From UBA4951 sp963616935 (GTDB taxonomy: Bacteria; Bacillota_I; Bacilli_A; RFN20; CAG-826): 64,000 bases of DNA. Below, piece by piece: positions 9,538-17,335 of this stretch. Below the pieces are notes generated by a model. The model searched no databases and had not been told where the DNA came from. It was given only the letters and a program-made list of their open reading frames with translations. Position 1 is the stretch's first letter; each line of letters opens with the position of its first letter. The stretch spans positions 39,390 through 103,389 of the forward strand of contig CAVEMS010000006.1 in the NCBI GenBank assembly GCA_963616935.1, read 5' to 3'. Both the position numbers and the translations under genes were made by a program.

Positions 9538-9759
9538 TTAATCCGCTTGCTTCATTTTGCTCATGACGGCTCTGATTTGAGCTTCGCTGGGTTTTCTTCC
9601 CATTTGCATGAACATCGCTCTGATCGCCGCTTCGCTTATAGGAGGATGCTTTTGCATTTCCCTCTTTATGAGCGCTCGCGCTCCGAAGAAGCCGATGGCT
9701 CCTCCTCCTATTAAGGCAAGCACGATATAAAGGACGAGCTGCCAAATCTCAATATGCAT
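9538..9759 (-). CDS. yneF: YneF-family (UPF0154) small membrane protein
   Basis: A 73-residue protein with one N-terminal transmembrane helix (residues about 7-27, LVLYIVLALIGGGAIGFFGA) and a basic helical tail. The tail contains PPISEAAIRAMFMQMGRKPSE, the hallmark of UPF0154. Function is unknown in the family. It begins 3 nt after the efp stop, so the two are probably co-transcribed and end at the terminator at 9490. Confidence 0.85.
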   Translation of the reverse strand: MHIEIWQLVLYIVLALIGGGAIGFFGARALIKREMQKHPPISEAAIRAMFMQMGRKPSEAQIRAVMSKMKQAD

Positions 9760-9762
9760 CGA

Positions 9763-10320
9763 TTAAGCCCTTTTGTCGTATTTTCCAGTCGTGGTGTCGA
9801 CCATGACTTTCTCGCCTTTTTCGATGAAGAGAGGGATGCGGATCTTCAAGCCAGTTTCGAGGATGGCGTCTTTGCTGCCGCCGTTGGTGACGGTGTCGCC
9901 ACGCACGCCAGGCTCGCAGTCGACGACTTCCAACGCGACTTTGCTTGGGAGTTCGATGCCGAGGACTTCTTCGTCATAGCAGGCGATTGTGACGTCCCCG
10001 TTTGGCGCCAAATATGGGATTTGGCTTTCGAGGCCTTTCTTTGGAAGTTCGATTTGCTCGTAGGTTTTAGGATCCATGAACACGAGCGTTTCGCCACCGT
10101 CATAGAGGTATTGCATGGCTTTCTTAGTGATGGACACTTGGGTGACGTCATAGCCGCTGTTACGGCTTAATTCGGTGATGGCGCCGCTACGGACGTTTCT
10201 CACTTTGACTTTGGCGACCATTTTTCTCATGGCCGTTTTGTTTAGGAGGATATCGATGACTTGGTAAAGGGTCTTCTCATCCTCGAAGTAATTTCCTGGG
10301 CGTAATTCTGTAACGTTCAT
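9763..10320 (-). CDS. efp: Elongation factor P with atypical loop
   Basis: A 185-residue protein with the three-domain EF-P layout and family sequences such as NVTELRPGNYFEDEKTLYQV, RNVRSGAI, GETLVFMDPKTYEQIELP and a C-terminal GDTVTNGGSKDAILETGL. EF-P relieves ribosome stalling at polyproline. The loop that normally reads K-P-G-K-G, with the modified Lys or Arg at its tip, here reads NKTAMRKM (residues 27-34): the position of the modified residue is Met31, followed by Arg32. The Shine-Dalgarno AAGGAG supports the start. Confidence 0.92.
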   Translation of the reverse strand: MNVTELRPGNYFEDEKTLYQVIDILLNKTAMRKMVAKVKVRNVRSGAITELSRNSGYDVTQVSITKKAMQYLYDGGETLVFMDPKTYEQIELPKKGLESQIPYLAPNGDVTIACYDEEVLGIELPSKVALEVVDCEPGVRGDTVTNGGSKDAILETGLKIRIPLFIEKGEKVMVDTTTGKYDKRA

Positions 10321-10405
10321 TTTTATCTCCTTTATGAAATACGGCTGTATGATATTACAAAACTCATTGCTATTCCACGATTTTCGGTGTCTATATCGGA
10401 GCTAT

Positions 10406-11056
10406 TCAATATAATCCGGCTAAATAAGGGTTATATTTTCGCTCAATTTCCATTTTCGTCGTTTTGCCATGTCCTGGATAGACTTTGACGTCATCGGGAA
10501 GCTTCGACAGTTTCCTTAGAGAGTCGGCCATTTTTCTTTCGCTTCCGCCTGGCAAATCGCTTCTCCCGACGCCGAGATGGAACAAAGTGTCGCCGCTAAA
10601 AAGGGCTTTTTCTTCTTTCAAATAGATGCATATGCTGCCCTTTGTGTGAAATGGAGTCTCTATTATTTCGGCGTTGAATCCGATGTCTTCGAAGGAAATC
10701 CGTTCATTGTCGACGAGCGGATGGATGCTTGGCGAGTCGTAGACGAATGGCTCCAATCCGAAATCGCGCGACAGGTTGTATTTTGGCTCGTTTAGGTATT
10801 GAAGCTCGTTTTGGCCGATGTAAATCGGCGTTTCATGATTCAATGAAGATAACCCGGCGATGTGATCGATGTGCCCGTGCGTCAAAAAGACGGCCCGTAG
10901 GCGGCCGTTATGGTGTTTCGATAGGTAATTCGTCAATGCGTTTCCCTCGTTGCTTCCGGGGTCGATTACGATCGCATCTTCCGATTCGTTCCCTATCACG
11001 TATATGTTCGACGAATATTCGGGCGGATAATGGAGTTCGACTATTCTTAAAGCCAT
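10406..11056 (-). CDS. Metallo-beta-lactamase-fold hydrolase (GloB-like)
   Basis: A 216-residue MBL-fold enzyme. Metal ligands are THGHIDH (residues about 59-65), the histidine of PFHTKGS (about 137), the aspartate of FSGDTLF (about 155) and PGHGKTT (about 196). Small hydroxyacylglutathione-hydrolase-like MBL proteins of this size are common in Bacillota; the substrate cannot be read from sequence. There is no Shine-Dalgarno, and the rpmG terminator T-run ends only 2 nt before the ATG, so how it is transcribed and translated is unclear. Confidence 0.85.
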   Translation of the reverse strand: MALRIVELHYPPEYSSNIYVIGNESEDAIVIDPGSNEGNALTNYLSKHHNGRLRAVFLTHGHIDHIAGLSSLNHETPIYIGQNELQYLNEPKYNLSRDFGLEPFVYDSPSIHPLVDNERISFEDIGFNAEIIETPFHTKGSICIYLKEEKALFSGDTLFHLGVGRSDLPGGSERKMADSLRKLSKLPDDVKVYPGHGKTTKMEIERKYNPYLAGLY

Positions 11057-11058
11057 AA

Positions 11059-11085
11059 ATAAAAAAATAAGGCCGAAGCCTTATT
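11059..11085 (-). terminator. Rho-independent terminator after rpmG, UUCG tetraloop
   Basis: An 8-bp perfect stem AATAAGGC/GCCTTATT (11066-11073 with 11078-11085) closed by a TTCG tetraloop on the minus strand, followed by a T-run. It overlaps the rpmG stop codon and lies immediately before the start of the MBL-fold gene. Confidence 0.88.
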
Positions 11086-11245
11086 ATTTGCATTCTTTAT
11101 GAAGCGTTTCTTTTCTGCAGCGTTTGCAATACTTCATAGTCTCCATCTTGTTAGGATGGGTCTTTTTGTTGCGGGTGGTAATGTAGTTGTGTTCCTTGCA
11201 CTCGGTGCAGGCTAGGATTACTTGATCGCGTTTGCTATTGGCCAT
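11084..11245 (-). CDS. rpmG: 50S ribosomal protein L33
   Basis: A 53-residue L33. It begins MANSKRDQVILACTECKEHN, has zinc-ligand pairs CTEC (residues 13-16) and CKRC (40-43), and the family-typical TRNKKTHPNKMETMKYC. This is the zinc-binding form of L33. The stop codon lies within the terminator hairpin. Start by the ATG at 11243-11245 and homology of the N-terminus. Confidence 0.93.
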   Translation of the reverse strand: MANSKRDQVILACTECKEHNYITTRNKKTHPNKMETMKYCKRCRKETLHKECK

Positions 11246-11474
11246 AAAAATTCACTCTTCTTTCTTTTTTGCGAGTGTAAGTCTAGCATAAGAGAAAATA
11301 TTTATCTAGAAGAAAAACGCCTGATATTCCTTTTTGTTTGGTTTGATCCGCCAAAATTCGATGAGAACTGGCTTTTTTTGGGATACTTCGATTGATTGAA
11401 AGGCGTTTTTTCGTTCGAAAACCGCTATATCGGCGATAAGTGCCTTTGAACGAATTCTCTTTTCGCCATAGAAT

Positions 11475-12542
11475 ATGGCCGTGAATAAAAGAGAGAAAAC
11501 CAGGCGAATAGCTATCGGCAACGTGACCATCGGCGGGCAAAACGAAGTCCTCGTTCAGTCGATGTGCAACATTAAAACCTCGCAGGTCGAAGAAGTCGCT
11601 CGCCAGATAAACGAGTGCGCTTCCTTTGGTGCGAAGATCATGCGCGTGTCGGTCTTGGATTTTGACGATGCGGCAGCGATATCCGAGATAAAGAAGAGAA
11701 CTGACGTCCCCTTGGTCGCCGACATCCATATTGATTACCGTTTGGCGATAGCCGCGCTCGAAAGCGGCGCCGACGCGATTCGCATAAACCCCGGCAACAT
11801 CGGAGAGGAATGGAAGATCAAAGAAATCGTCGATCTGGCGAAGAAGAAAAAGACCCCCATCCGCGTCGGAGTCAATGGCGGCTCGCTCGATAAGGATATT
11901 CAAAACGAAAACGCATTCGCTCATAAAGCGTTGGGCGAAATGCTTTTCGAAAGTGCGAAAAAACACGTCTCCATCTTGGAAAAATACGATTTTCACGACA
12001 TTGTCATCTCGCTAAAAGGCAGCAATGCTCTGGAGACGATATCGGCATATCGCCTCGCTTCCGATTACTTCGAATATCCGTTACATGTCGGCGTTACCGA
12101 AGCTGGCCCAAAGGATGTGTCACTATTAAGGAGTGCGGCCGCTTTATCGCCGATTTTGCTAGATGGCATCGGTGATACGATTAGAATTTCGCTTTCGGAA
12201 GACCCTTTGGAAGAAGTTAAAGCGGCTAATCGCCTTCTTCACGATCTGGGGCTCAAGAAAGAATGGCCGACGTTTATCTCTTGCCCAACGTGCGGAAGGA
12301 CGCAAGTCAACTTGCTTCCGCTTGCGAAAAAGGTAATGGAATACCTCGAAAAGAAGAAAATATGCAAAACCGTGGCCATCATGGGCTGCGTGGTCAACGG
12401 CCCAGGTGAAGCCAAAAGCGCCGATATCGGTTTGGCGGGTGGCAATGGCCTATGGGTCCTTTTCAAAAAAGGGAAAGCGGTAAGGACGATAAAAGACGAA
12501 TCGGCATATGACGAATTGATCGCCGAAATCGAAAAATTATAG
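11475..12542 (+). CDS. ispG: 4-hydroxy-3-methylbut-2-enyl diphosphate synthase IspG
   Basis: A 355-residue [4Fe-4S] enzyme of the MEP isoprenoid pathway. The N-terminal TIM barrel begins RRIAIGNVTIGGQNEVLVQSM. The cluster cysteines lie in SCPTCGRT (near residue 270) and GCVVNGPGEA (near 305), all intact. A GTG at codon 3 is an alternative start; neither has a clear Shine-Dalgarno. It converges on the cshB gene with 1 nt between stops. The pathway partner ispH is 1.4 kb away. Confidence 0.94.
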   Translation: MAVNKREKTRRIAIGNVTIGGQNEVLVQSMCNIKTSQVEEVARQINECASFGAKIMRVSVLDFDDAAAISEIKKRTDVPLVADIHIDYRLAIAALESGADAIRINPGNIGEEWKIKEIVDLAKKKKTPIRVGVNGGSLDKDIQNENAFAHKALGEMLFESAKKHVSILEKYDFHDIVISLKGSNALETISAYRLASDYFEYPLHVGVTEAGPKDVSLLRSAAALSPILLDGIGDTIRISLSEDPLEEVKAANRLLHDLGLKKEWPTFISCPTCGRTQVNLLPLAKKVMEYLEKKKICKTVAIMGCVVNGPGEAKSADIGLAGGNGLWVLFKKGKAVRTIKDESAYDELIAEIEKL

Positions 12543-12543
12543 A

Positions 12544-13890
12544 TTACTTGCGATTGCTCTTCGCAAGTTCGCGCCGTATGGCTTTCTTTATCGCTTTCTT
12601 GCGATACTTCTTTTTGACTTTCTCAATGGCGAATTGCTGTTTTTTCTTATACATCGGCTCAATATGCTTAGGACGGGTGAGGGCTTTGGCGATTTTTATC
12701 TCCTTTATCTCCTCCTCAGGAAGTTCCTTCTTCTTCTTTAACTTCGTCTTCGGGAGGAGGCCGACCGGATCCGTCTTCAATCCGTCTTTGCTTAATGTCA
12801 GGAATTCGAAAACGACGCCATCGTCGATTAACTTCTGCGGCGAAGATGCCGTGTCGTTATTGTAGAAAACCCAGGAATCACCGCTTTTTCCGAAACGCCC
12901 GGTTCTGCCAGCCCTATGGTGATAGAACTCCAAATCGCTTGGCAAGTCGACGGATATGACATCGGTAACGTCTGGTATGTCGATGCCTCGCGAAAGCAAA
13001 TCGCTTGCGACGATTATCGAATGTTTGTTCGCTTTTATCTCCCTGAGGGCCTTTTTTCTGCTTCTATCATCGAGGGAACCGCTGTAATAGACAGCCTCGA
13101 TTCCGTTTTCTTTTAGCGTTTTGTGTATCTCCCCGACTTTTTCGACGGTCGAAGCGAAGACGATGGCGAGATATGGCCGTCTTATTTCCAAGAATTTTAC
13201 CAACGCCGATCCAATCCCTATGTGTTTTATGTCGATTAAGTGATGCTTCACGGTGCTCGACGTTTCGGTTTTGTCGCTTTCGAACTCGAAGTCGGTACCG
13301 ACGAACTTCAGTAATTCATCCTTCAAATTTTGCTTCAAAGTCGCGCTGAAGACCATCGTCTGCGGCTCGTTTAAGGCGCTTGCGATTGATTCGATATCTT
13401 CGAAGAACCCTAAATCCAATAGCATATCAGCCTCATCGAGGATGAAATGCTTGACGTTTCGAACGCTATAAAGCTGGCGCGTTATTATCACGTCTTTTAG
13501 ACGCCCTGGCGTGCCGATTATGATCTGCGGAGGCTTTTTGCTCCCCTCGGCGTTGTCGCTCACGTCGCTTTCGCTTGTGAATAGGCGCACTCTTAGCGTG
13601 GGATAGAAACGCTCGAATTGGCGGGCGAATTCGTATATTTGTCTGGCTAGTTCCCTGGTTGGCGCGATTATAAGTGCTTGAGGGCGTGGCAGATTCTTGT
13701 CGATTTTTTCGATCGTCGGTATCAAAAAAGCGTGCGTTTTGCCGCTTCCCGTCTCGCTTTGGGCAAGCAAAGACTTCCCTCTTAGGGCTTTCGGTATGAC
13801 TGCGCTCTGAACGGGAGAAGGATTGACGTAGCCCATCTTCTTAAGGGCATTCACCATATCCTCTGATAAATTGAATTCCTTGAAACTCAT
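12544..13890 (-). CDS. cshB: DEAD-box RNA helicase, CshB-like
   Basis: A 448-residue DEAD-box helicase. The order is Q motif (FNLSEDMVNALKKMGY, PSPVQ), Walker A (AQSETGSGKT), PTRELARQ, DEADMLLDLGF, SAT, and HRAGRTGRFG. A basic tail (residues about 390-448, many K and R) should bind RNA. The GGAGG Shine-Dalgarno (plus-strand 13897-13901) is strong. Position between ispG and ispH and near nif3/trmK matches cshB (yqfR) in Bacillus, a cold-shock RNA helicase. The subfamily is inferred from synteny. Confidence 0.87.
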   Translation of the reverse strand: MSFKEFNLSEDMVNALKKMGYVNPSPVQSAVIPKALRGKSLLAQSETGSGKTHAFLIPTIEKIDKNLPRPQALIIAPTRELARQIYEFARQFERFYPTLRVRLFTSESDVSDNAEGSKKPPQIIIGTPGRLKDVIITRQLYSVRNVKHFILDEADMLLDLGFFEDIESIASALNEPQTMVFSATLKQNLKDELLKFVGTDFEFESDKTETSSTVKHHLIDIKHIGIGSALVKFLEIRRPYLAIVFASTVEKVGEIHKTLKENGIEAVYYSGSLDDRSRKKALREIKANKHSIIVASDLLSRGIDIPDVTDVISVDLPSDLEFYHHRAGRTGRFGKSGDSWVFYNNDTASSPQKLIDDGVVFEFLTLSKDGLKTDPVGLLPKTKLKKKKELPEEEIKEIKIAKALTRPKHIEPMYKKKQQFAIEKVKKKYRKKAIKKAIRRELAKSNRK

Positions 13891-13945
13891 GCTTCCCCTC
13901 CTATTTTCGCTCTACTTTTCTTTGGATGCGGTTCATAATCTAATC

Positions 13946-14824
13946 ATGGATGTAACGCTTATTGAACCGTATGGATTCTGCGGCGGCGTCAGAAACGCCA
14001 TTGAGATAGCTCATCGCGCTAGAAATGAGCACCCCACCGCAACAATATATCTTATCGGAGCCCTCGTTCATAACGAAAACGTTATTTCTTGGCTCAAAAA
14101 TGATGGTTTTCGCTTTATAGTCGGAAACGATATGGAAATTATGACGCAATTAAAAGAGCTTGAAGAAGGCAGCGTAATCTGTTTCTCGGCCCATGGACAC
14201 CCAAGGAAATATGACGACATAGCGAAGGAAAGGCGAATGACGATTTACGACGCCACATGCCCTTTCGTCAAAAGAAACGAGGTCGGCATCGCCAAAGCGC
14301 TCGATGGCGCAAAAAAGGTTTTTTACATCGGGAAACGAAATCATGCGGAAGCCGTTTCGGCGCTCTCGATAGACGAAAAGAACGTGATTTTAGTCGATGA
14401 CAATACGGATTTGTCGGAATATCGAGATGATGACGTCATAGTCTTCTCTCAAACTACGATGTCCGACGGAGAAATCGATAGAATCTCCGAGAGGATCGAT
14501 GAGAACGTCAAAAAAGTACGTTATGAAGCCAAGAGATGTTTCGATGCGTCGGAGAGGCAAAATGCGATGAGGTCTTTTGTTGGTAACGACATCGATTTGG
14601 TCGTCGTATTGGGAAGCGAAAGCAGCAATAACAGCAAAGAGCTCTACGCTTTAGCGAAAAGGACGTATCCGTCCGCAAAGGCGTATCTACGCTTATCGGT
14701 CCACGAATTGCCGATTGACGAATTAAAAGGCTGCAAACACGCTTTGCTAGGAAGCGGAGCATCGACTCAAAGTGAGTCCATCGAGGAAGCGAAAAGCTAT
14801 TTGGAATCCCTCAATACTATTTGA
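13946..14824 (+). CDS. ispH: 4-hydroxy-3-methylbut-2-enyl diphosphate reductase IspH
   Basis: The last enzyme of the MEP pathway, 292 residues, an iron-sulfur protein. Cluster cysteines are in PYGFCGGV (Cys12), DATCPFV (near 96) and KRCFD (near 193). Substrate-binding HxxH-type patches LVHNENV and SAHGHP are present. The frame extends 25 codons upstream, but family alignment favours the ATG at 13946. It has no Shine-Dalgarno; a CATAAT box lies 6 nt upstream, so a leaderless mRNA is possible. It ends with TGA, and its last 28 bp overlap the convergent nif3 gene. Confidence 0.93.
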   Translation: MDVTLIEPYGFCGGVRNAIEIAHRARNEHPTATIYLIGALVHNENVISWLKNDGFRFIVGNDMEIMTQLKELEEGSVICFSAHGHPRKYDDIAKERRMTIYDATCPFVKRNEVGIAKALDGAKKVFYIGKRNHAEAVSALSIDEKNVILVDDNTDLSEYRDDDVIVFSQTTMSDGEIDRISERIDENVKKVRYEAKRCFDASERQNAMRSFVGNDIDLVVVLGSESSNNSKELYALAKRTYPSAKAYLRLSVHELPIDELKGCKHALLGSGASTQSESIEEAKSYLESLNTI

Positions 14825-15576
14825 GGTACGATTTCGTGCTTATAACCGCCGACAACTAATGATTGGTCAATTTTTAGTAGTATATTAGTCATTTGTTTTA
14901 TGAAAATACCTTCCACTTCATGCGGTATATCAAGATAATTGTAATTAGATAAGATTATTTCTCGTCTTGCATGATGTGGGCAATCGCCGGAAATGAAGAT
15001 GTCATAGCCTTCCGTTTGGGCAATGGCATAGCTTCGCCATCCACCTCCGCCTATTATCGCCGCCGTCTTTATGGTCTTATTGCCTTTGTCTATAAGAAGG
15101 CCATGCGGCACGTCCAGTTTGTCGAGGACGTATTTCGCAAATTCTTTTGTGCTCATCGGCGATGGGAGTTTTCCTCCCCTGGCCATATTGTCACCTTCAA
15201 GCCTTTTGATTTCGCTTAAGCCAAGTTCCCTCGCCAAGGCGTCGTTCATCCCTTCTTCCCCTCGATCGAAATTCGTATGGTAGCTTGCTAAAGGGATATT
15301 GTTTTTGAGTAGAAAATCATAACATTCTCGCCTTTCTTCGCTTCTTTCCATGATTTCCTTTGGCTTTCCGAAAAAGAACGGATGATGCGTTATGATGAGG
15401 TCTGGCTTGAACGCTAGCACGTCTTCAAAGAGCGTTTTGTCGAAATCCAATGCGAGGTATATCCTATTCGTCTCTTCTTTGTAGCGTCCGGCCATAAGTC
15501 CGCCATAATCGTATGAATCTCTGATTTTTTGCGGATAGAATTTGGCCAATTTTCGTAACAATGAAGCCGTTTTCAT
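14797..15576 (-). CDS. Nif3-like dinuclear metal centre protein (YqfO type)
   Basis: A 259-residue Nif3/YbgI/YqfO family protein. Metal-site histidines and acids are visible in DLIITHHPFFF (residues about 58-68), YHTNFDRGEEGMNDALA (about 98-114) and the C-terminal HEVEGIFI. Bacillus YqfO is longer because it carries a PII-like insert; here the insert is absent, giving the minimal fold. Biochemical role is unsettled in the family. The start overlaps the trmK stop by 4 nt, as in the conserved trmK-yqfO pair. Confidence 0.9.
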   Translation of the reverse strand: MKTASLLRKLAKFYPQKIRDSYDYGGLMAGRYKEETNRIYLALDFDKTLFEDVLAFKPDLIITHHPFFFGKPKEIMERSEERRECYDFLLKNNIPLASYHTNFDRGEEGMNDALARELGLSEIKRLEGDNMARGGKLPSPMSTKEFAKYVLDKLDVPHGLLIDKGNKTIKTAAIIGGGGWRSYAIAQTEGYDIFISGDCPHHARREIILSNYNYLDIPHEVEGIFIKQMTNILLKIDQSLVVGGYKHEIVPQIVLRDSK

Positions 15577-16238
15577 TTTAGTAATTCCTCCATTTCTCGT
15601 CTTTCGCGTTCTAATTCTTTTCGTCGCTCATTCTTTTCGTCGATGTTTTCTATCGAAACGGATATGGCGTTTATTTGCTTTCTTAGATATTTTTTCCACT
15701 CTTCCGGTTTTCTTTTTATGCTTAGCGGACCGTATTTGATCTCCAATTCGTCATAAGATGAGTTAACATCGCTTCTTTCCCACTTCATGACGTCATAATA
15801 TTTCTCGTCGTCTGAGATGAATTCGCTCGCCGTCAATGAAAAGCCGTTTTCGCTTAGGTATTTAGTCAATTTCGGGCGGTCGTTATGGGCATCGACTATT
15901 ATCGTCTCAACGTTTTGGATTTTGTTTTTCCCTTTTTCCAAAATGTCGATTATCAGATTTCCGCCCATTCCAGCCAATATTATCGTGTCGACGTTCGGCG
16001 GAAGCTCATCCAAGCCGTTTGACAAAGAGGCCACGATAGGGAAACTCGAATCATCGATCGCCTTTTTCATTCGGTTGTACGGCCCTTTTTTGTTTTCGAC
16101 CGCAAAAGCGTACCCGATTCTCTTCGTTTTGAATAGATGAATCGGCAAAGAGCAATGATCGCTTCCTATATCGGCTATATCGGCGCCGTCGTCCACCATA
16201 TTGGCGATGGTTAGGAGCCTTTTCGACAGTTTTTTCAT
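15573..16238 (-). CDS. trmK: tRNA (adenine-22-N1)-methyltransferase TrmK
   Basis: A 221-residue SAM-dependent methyltransferase. It begins KKLSKRLLTIANMV; the SAM site is ADIGSDHCSLPI (residues about 20-31). IILAGMGGNLI (about 90-100) is the catalytic-region motif typical of TrmK. A C-terminal helical coiled coil (residues about 165-220, very rich in K, E and R) matches the family layout. It lies between the second sigma gene (4-nt overlap) and nif3, as in the Bacillus sigA-yqfN-yqfO cluster. Confidence 0.9.
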   Translation of the reverse strand: MKKLSKRLLTIANMVDDGADIADIGSDHCSLPIHLFKTKRIGYAFAVENKKGPYNRMKKAIDDSSFPIVASLSNGLDELPPNVDTIILAGMGGNLIIDILEKGKNKIQNVETIIVDAHNDRPKLTKYLSENGFSLTASEFISDDEKYYDVMKWERSDVNSSYDELEIKYGPLSIKRKPEEWKKYLRKQINAISVSIENIDEKNERRKELERERREMEELLK

Positions 16239-17335
16239 CCTTCGATCCTTTTTCGCATTTTAATGAGTGCCCTTTCGCGAATTTGCCGCACCCTTTCTCT
16301 GGTTATCCCAAAAGAATCGCCTATTTCTTGGAGACTTTCCGGTTCGCGCCCGTTCAATCCGTAATTTCTCGATATTATCTCTTTTTCCTTCGGTGTCAGT
16401 ATGCTCATGGCGCTCAAGGCGATTTGCTCATCTTCTTCTTTGGAGATGTTCTTCTTTTCGCTTTCCGTATCGGGATCGGCGATGATTGAGGAGAAGGCGT
16501 CTCCGTCTTCCCCAATCGGGGCATCCATCGAGACGGCGCCTAGCGGCAAGGAAAGACATTCGTCGACTTGCTCGACGGTAAGGCCCGCTTTTTCGGCTAT
16601 TTCATTTAATTTTGGTTCCTTACCCGTAGTTTGCCTTAGTTCGTCTCTTGCGTCTCGCGCTTTTTTGCTATTGAGAAGAAGTTTCGACGGAATCTTGATT
16701 ATTCTCGAATCACCGTTCAAAAATTGCAATATCGCTTGCCGAATCCACCAATAGGCGTATGTCGAGAAACGATAGCCTTTGTCCGGATCGAATCTTTCCA
16801 CCGCTTTTTCTAAACCGAGGTTTCCTTCTTGTATCAAGTCGATCAAAGGAATCGAACTCGAATAGTTCCAGTAATGTTTAGCGACGGCGACGACCAAACG
16901 GAGATTGGCTAGAATCATGTCGTTTTTGGCGTTTATCGCTTCTTCGAGTTCCTTTTGAATCGAATCTGCCTTTTGGGTGTCTCTCTTGCTTTTTGCCTCT
17001 TCTAATGCATTTTGTAGTTCTTTTATCTTTTTGACTTTTTTCGCCAGCGCGAATGTCTCGTCGTCGCTAAGCCGTCTGTATTGGCCCATTTGACTATAGT
17101 AAAATCTCAATCCGTCATTCGATGGAATGGCGGAATTTGGAACTGTTTCGGACGAATCGTTCGCTTCTAAGCCATTTTTCGCTAGCGCAGAAAAGACCTT
17201 TTCCGTCTCCTCTTCGCTTAAATCGTATTTTCCGAGAATCTCCAAAACGTCTTCCTCGGACAAAGAGCCGTTCTCTTTCTTGAGAGCGGCCATTTGCTCG
17301 ATTATCGTCGACGTTTCTTCTTTCGGAGAGTTCAT
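16235..17335 (-). CDS. Second sigma-70 family factor, group 2-like
   Basis: A 366-residue sigma factor with regions 1.2, 2, 3 and 4: RFYYSQMGQYRRL, NLRLVVAVAKHYW, DLIQEGNLGLEKAVERFDP, GYRFSTYAYWWIRQAI and the region 4.2 helix-turn-helix EIGDSFGITRERVRQI. Region 2.4/3.0 differs from the neighbouring SigA: RQAILQFLNGDSRIIKIP replaces RQAITRAIADQARTIRIP, and the HMVE segment that contacts extended -10 elements is replaced by SKLLLN. This suggests altered promoter choice. It starts directly after the sigA stop and is probably translated in tandem. Its target genes are unknown. Confidence 0.9.
   Translation of the reverse strand: MNSPKEETSTIIEQMAALKKENGSLSEEDVLEILGKYDLSEEETEKVFSALAKNGLEANDSSETVPNSAIPSNDGLRFYYSQMGQYRRLSDDETFALAKKVKKIKELQNALEEAKSKRDTQKADSIQKELEEAINAKNDMILANLRLVVAVAKHYWNYSSSIPLIDLIQEGNLGLEKAVERFDPDKGYRFSTYAYWWIRQAILQFLNGDSRIIKIPSKLLLNSKKARDARDELRQTTGKEPKLNEIAEKAGLTVEQVDECLSLPLGAVSMDAPIGEDGDAFSSIIADPDTESEKKNISKEEDEQIALSAMSILTPKEKEIISRNYGLNGREPESLQEIGDSFGITRERVRQIRERALIKMRKRIEG

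Noticed and set aside
11283..11996. Long open frame of about 237 codons on the minus strand across the 5' half of ispG
   Set aside because: It lies antisense to a certain core gene, has no ribosome-binding site and encodes no recognisable protein.
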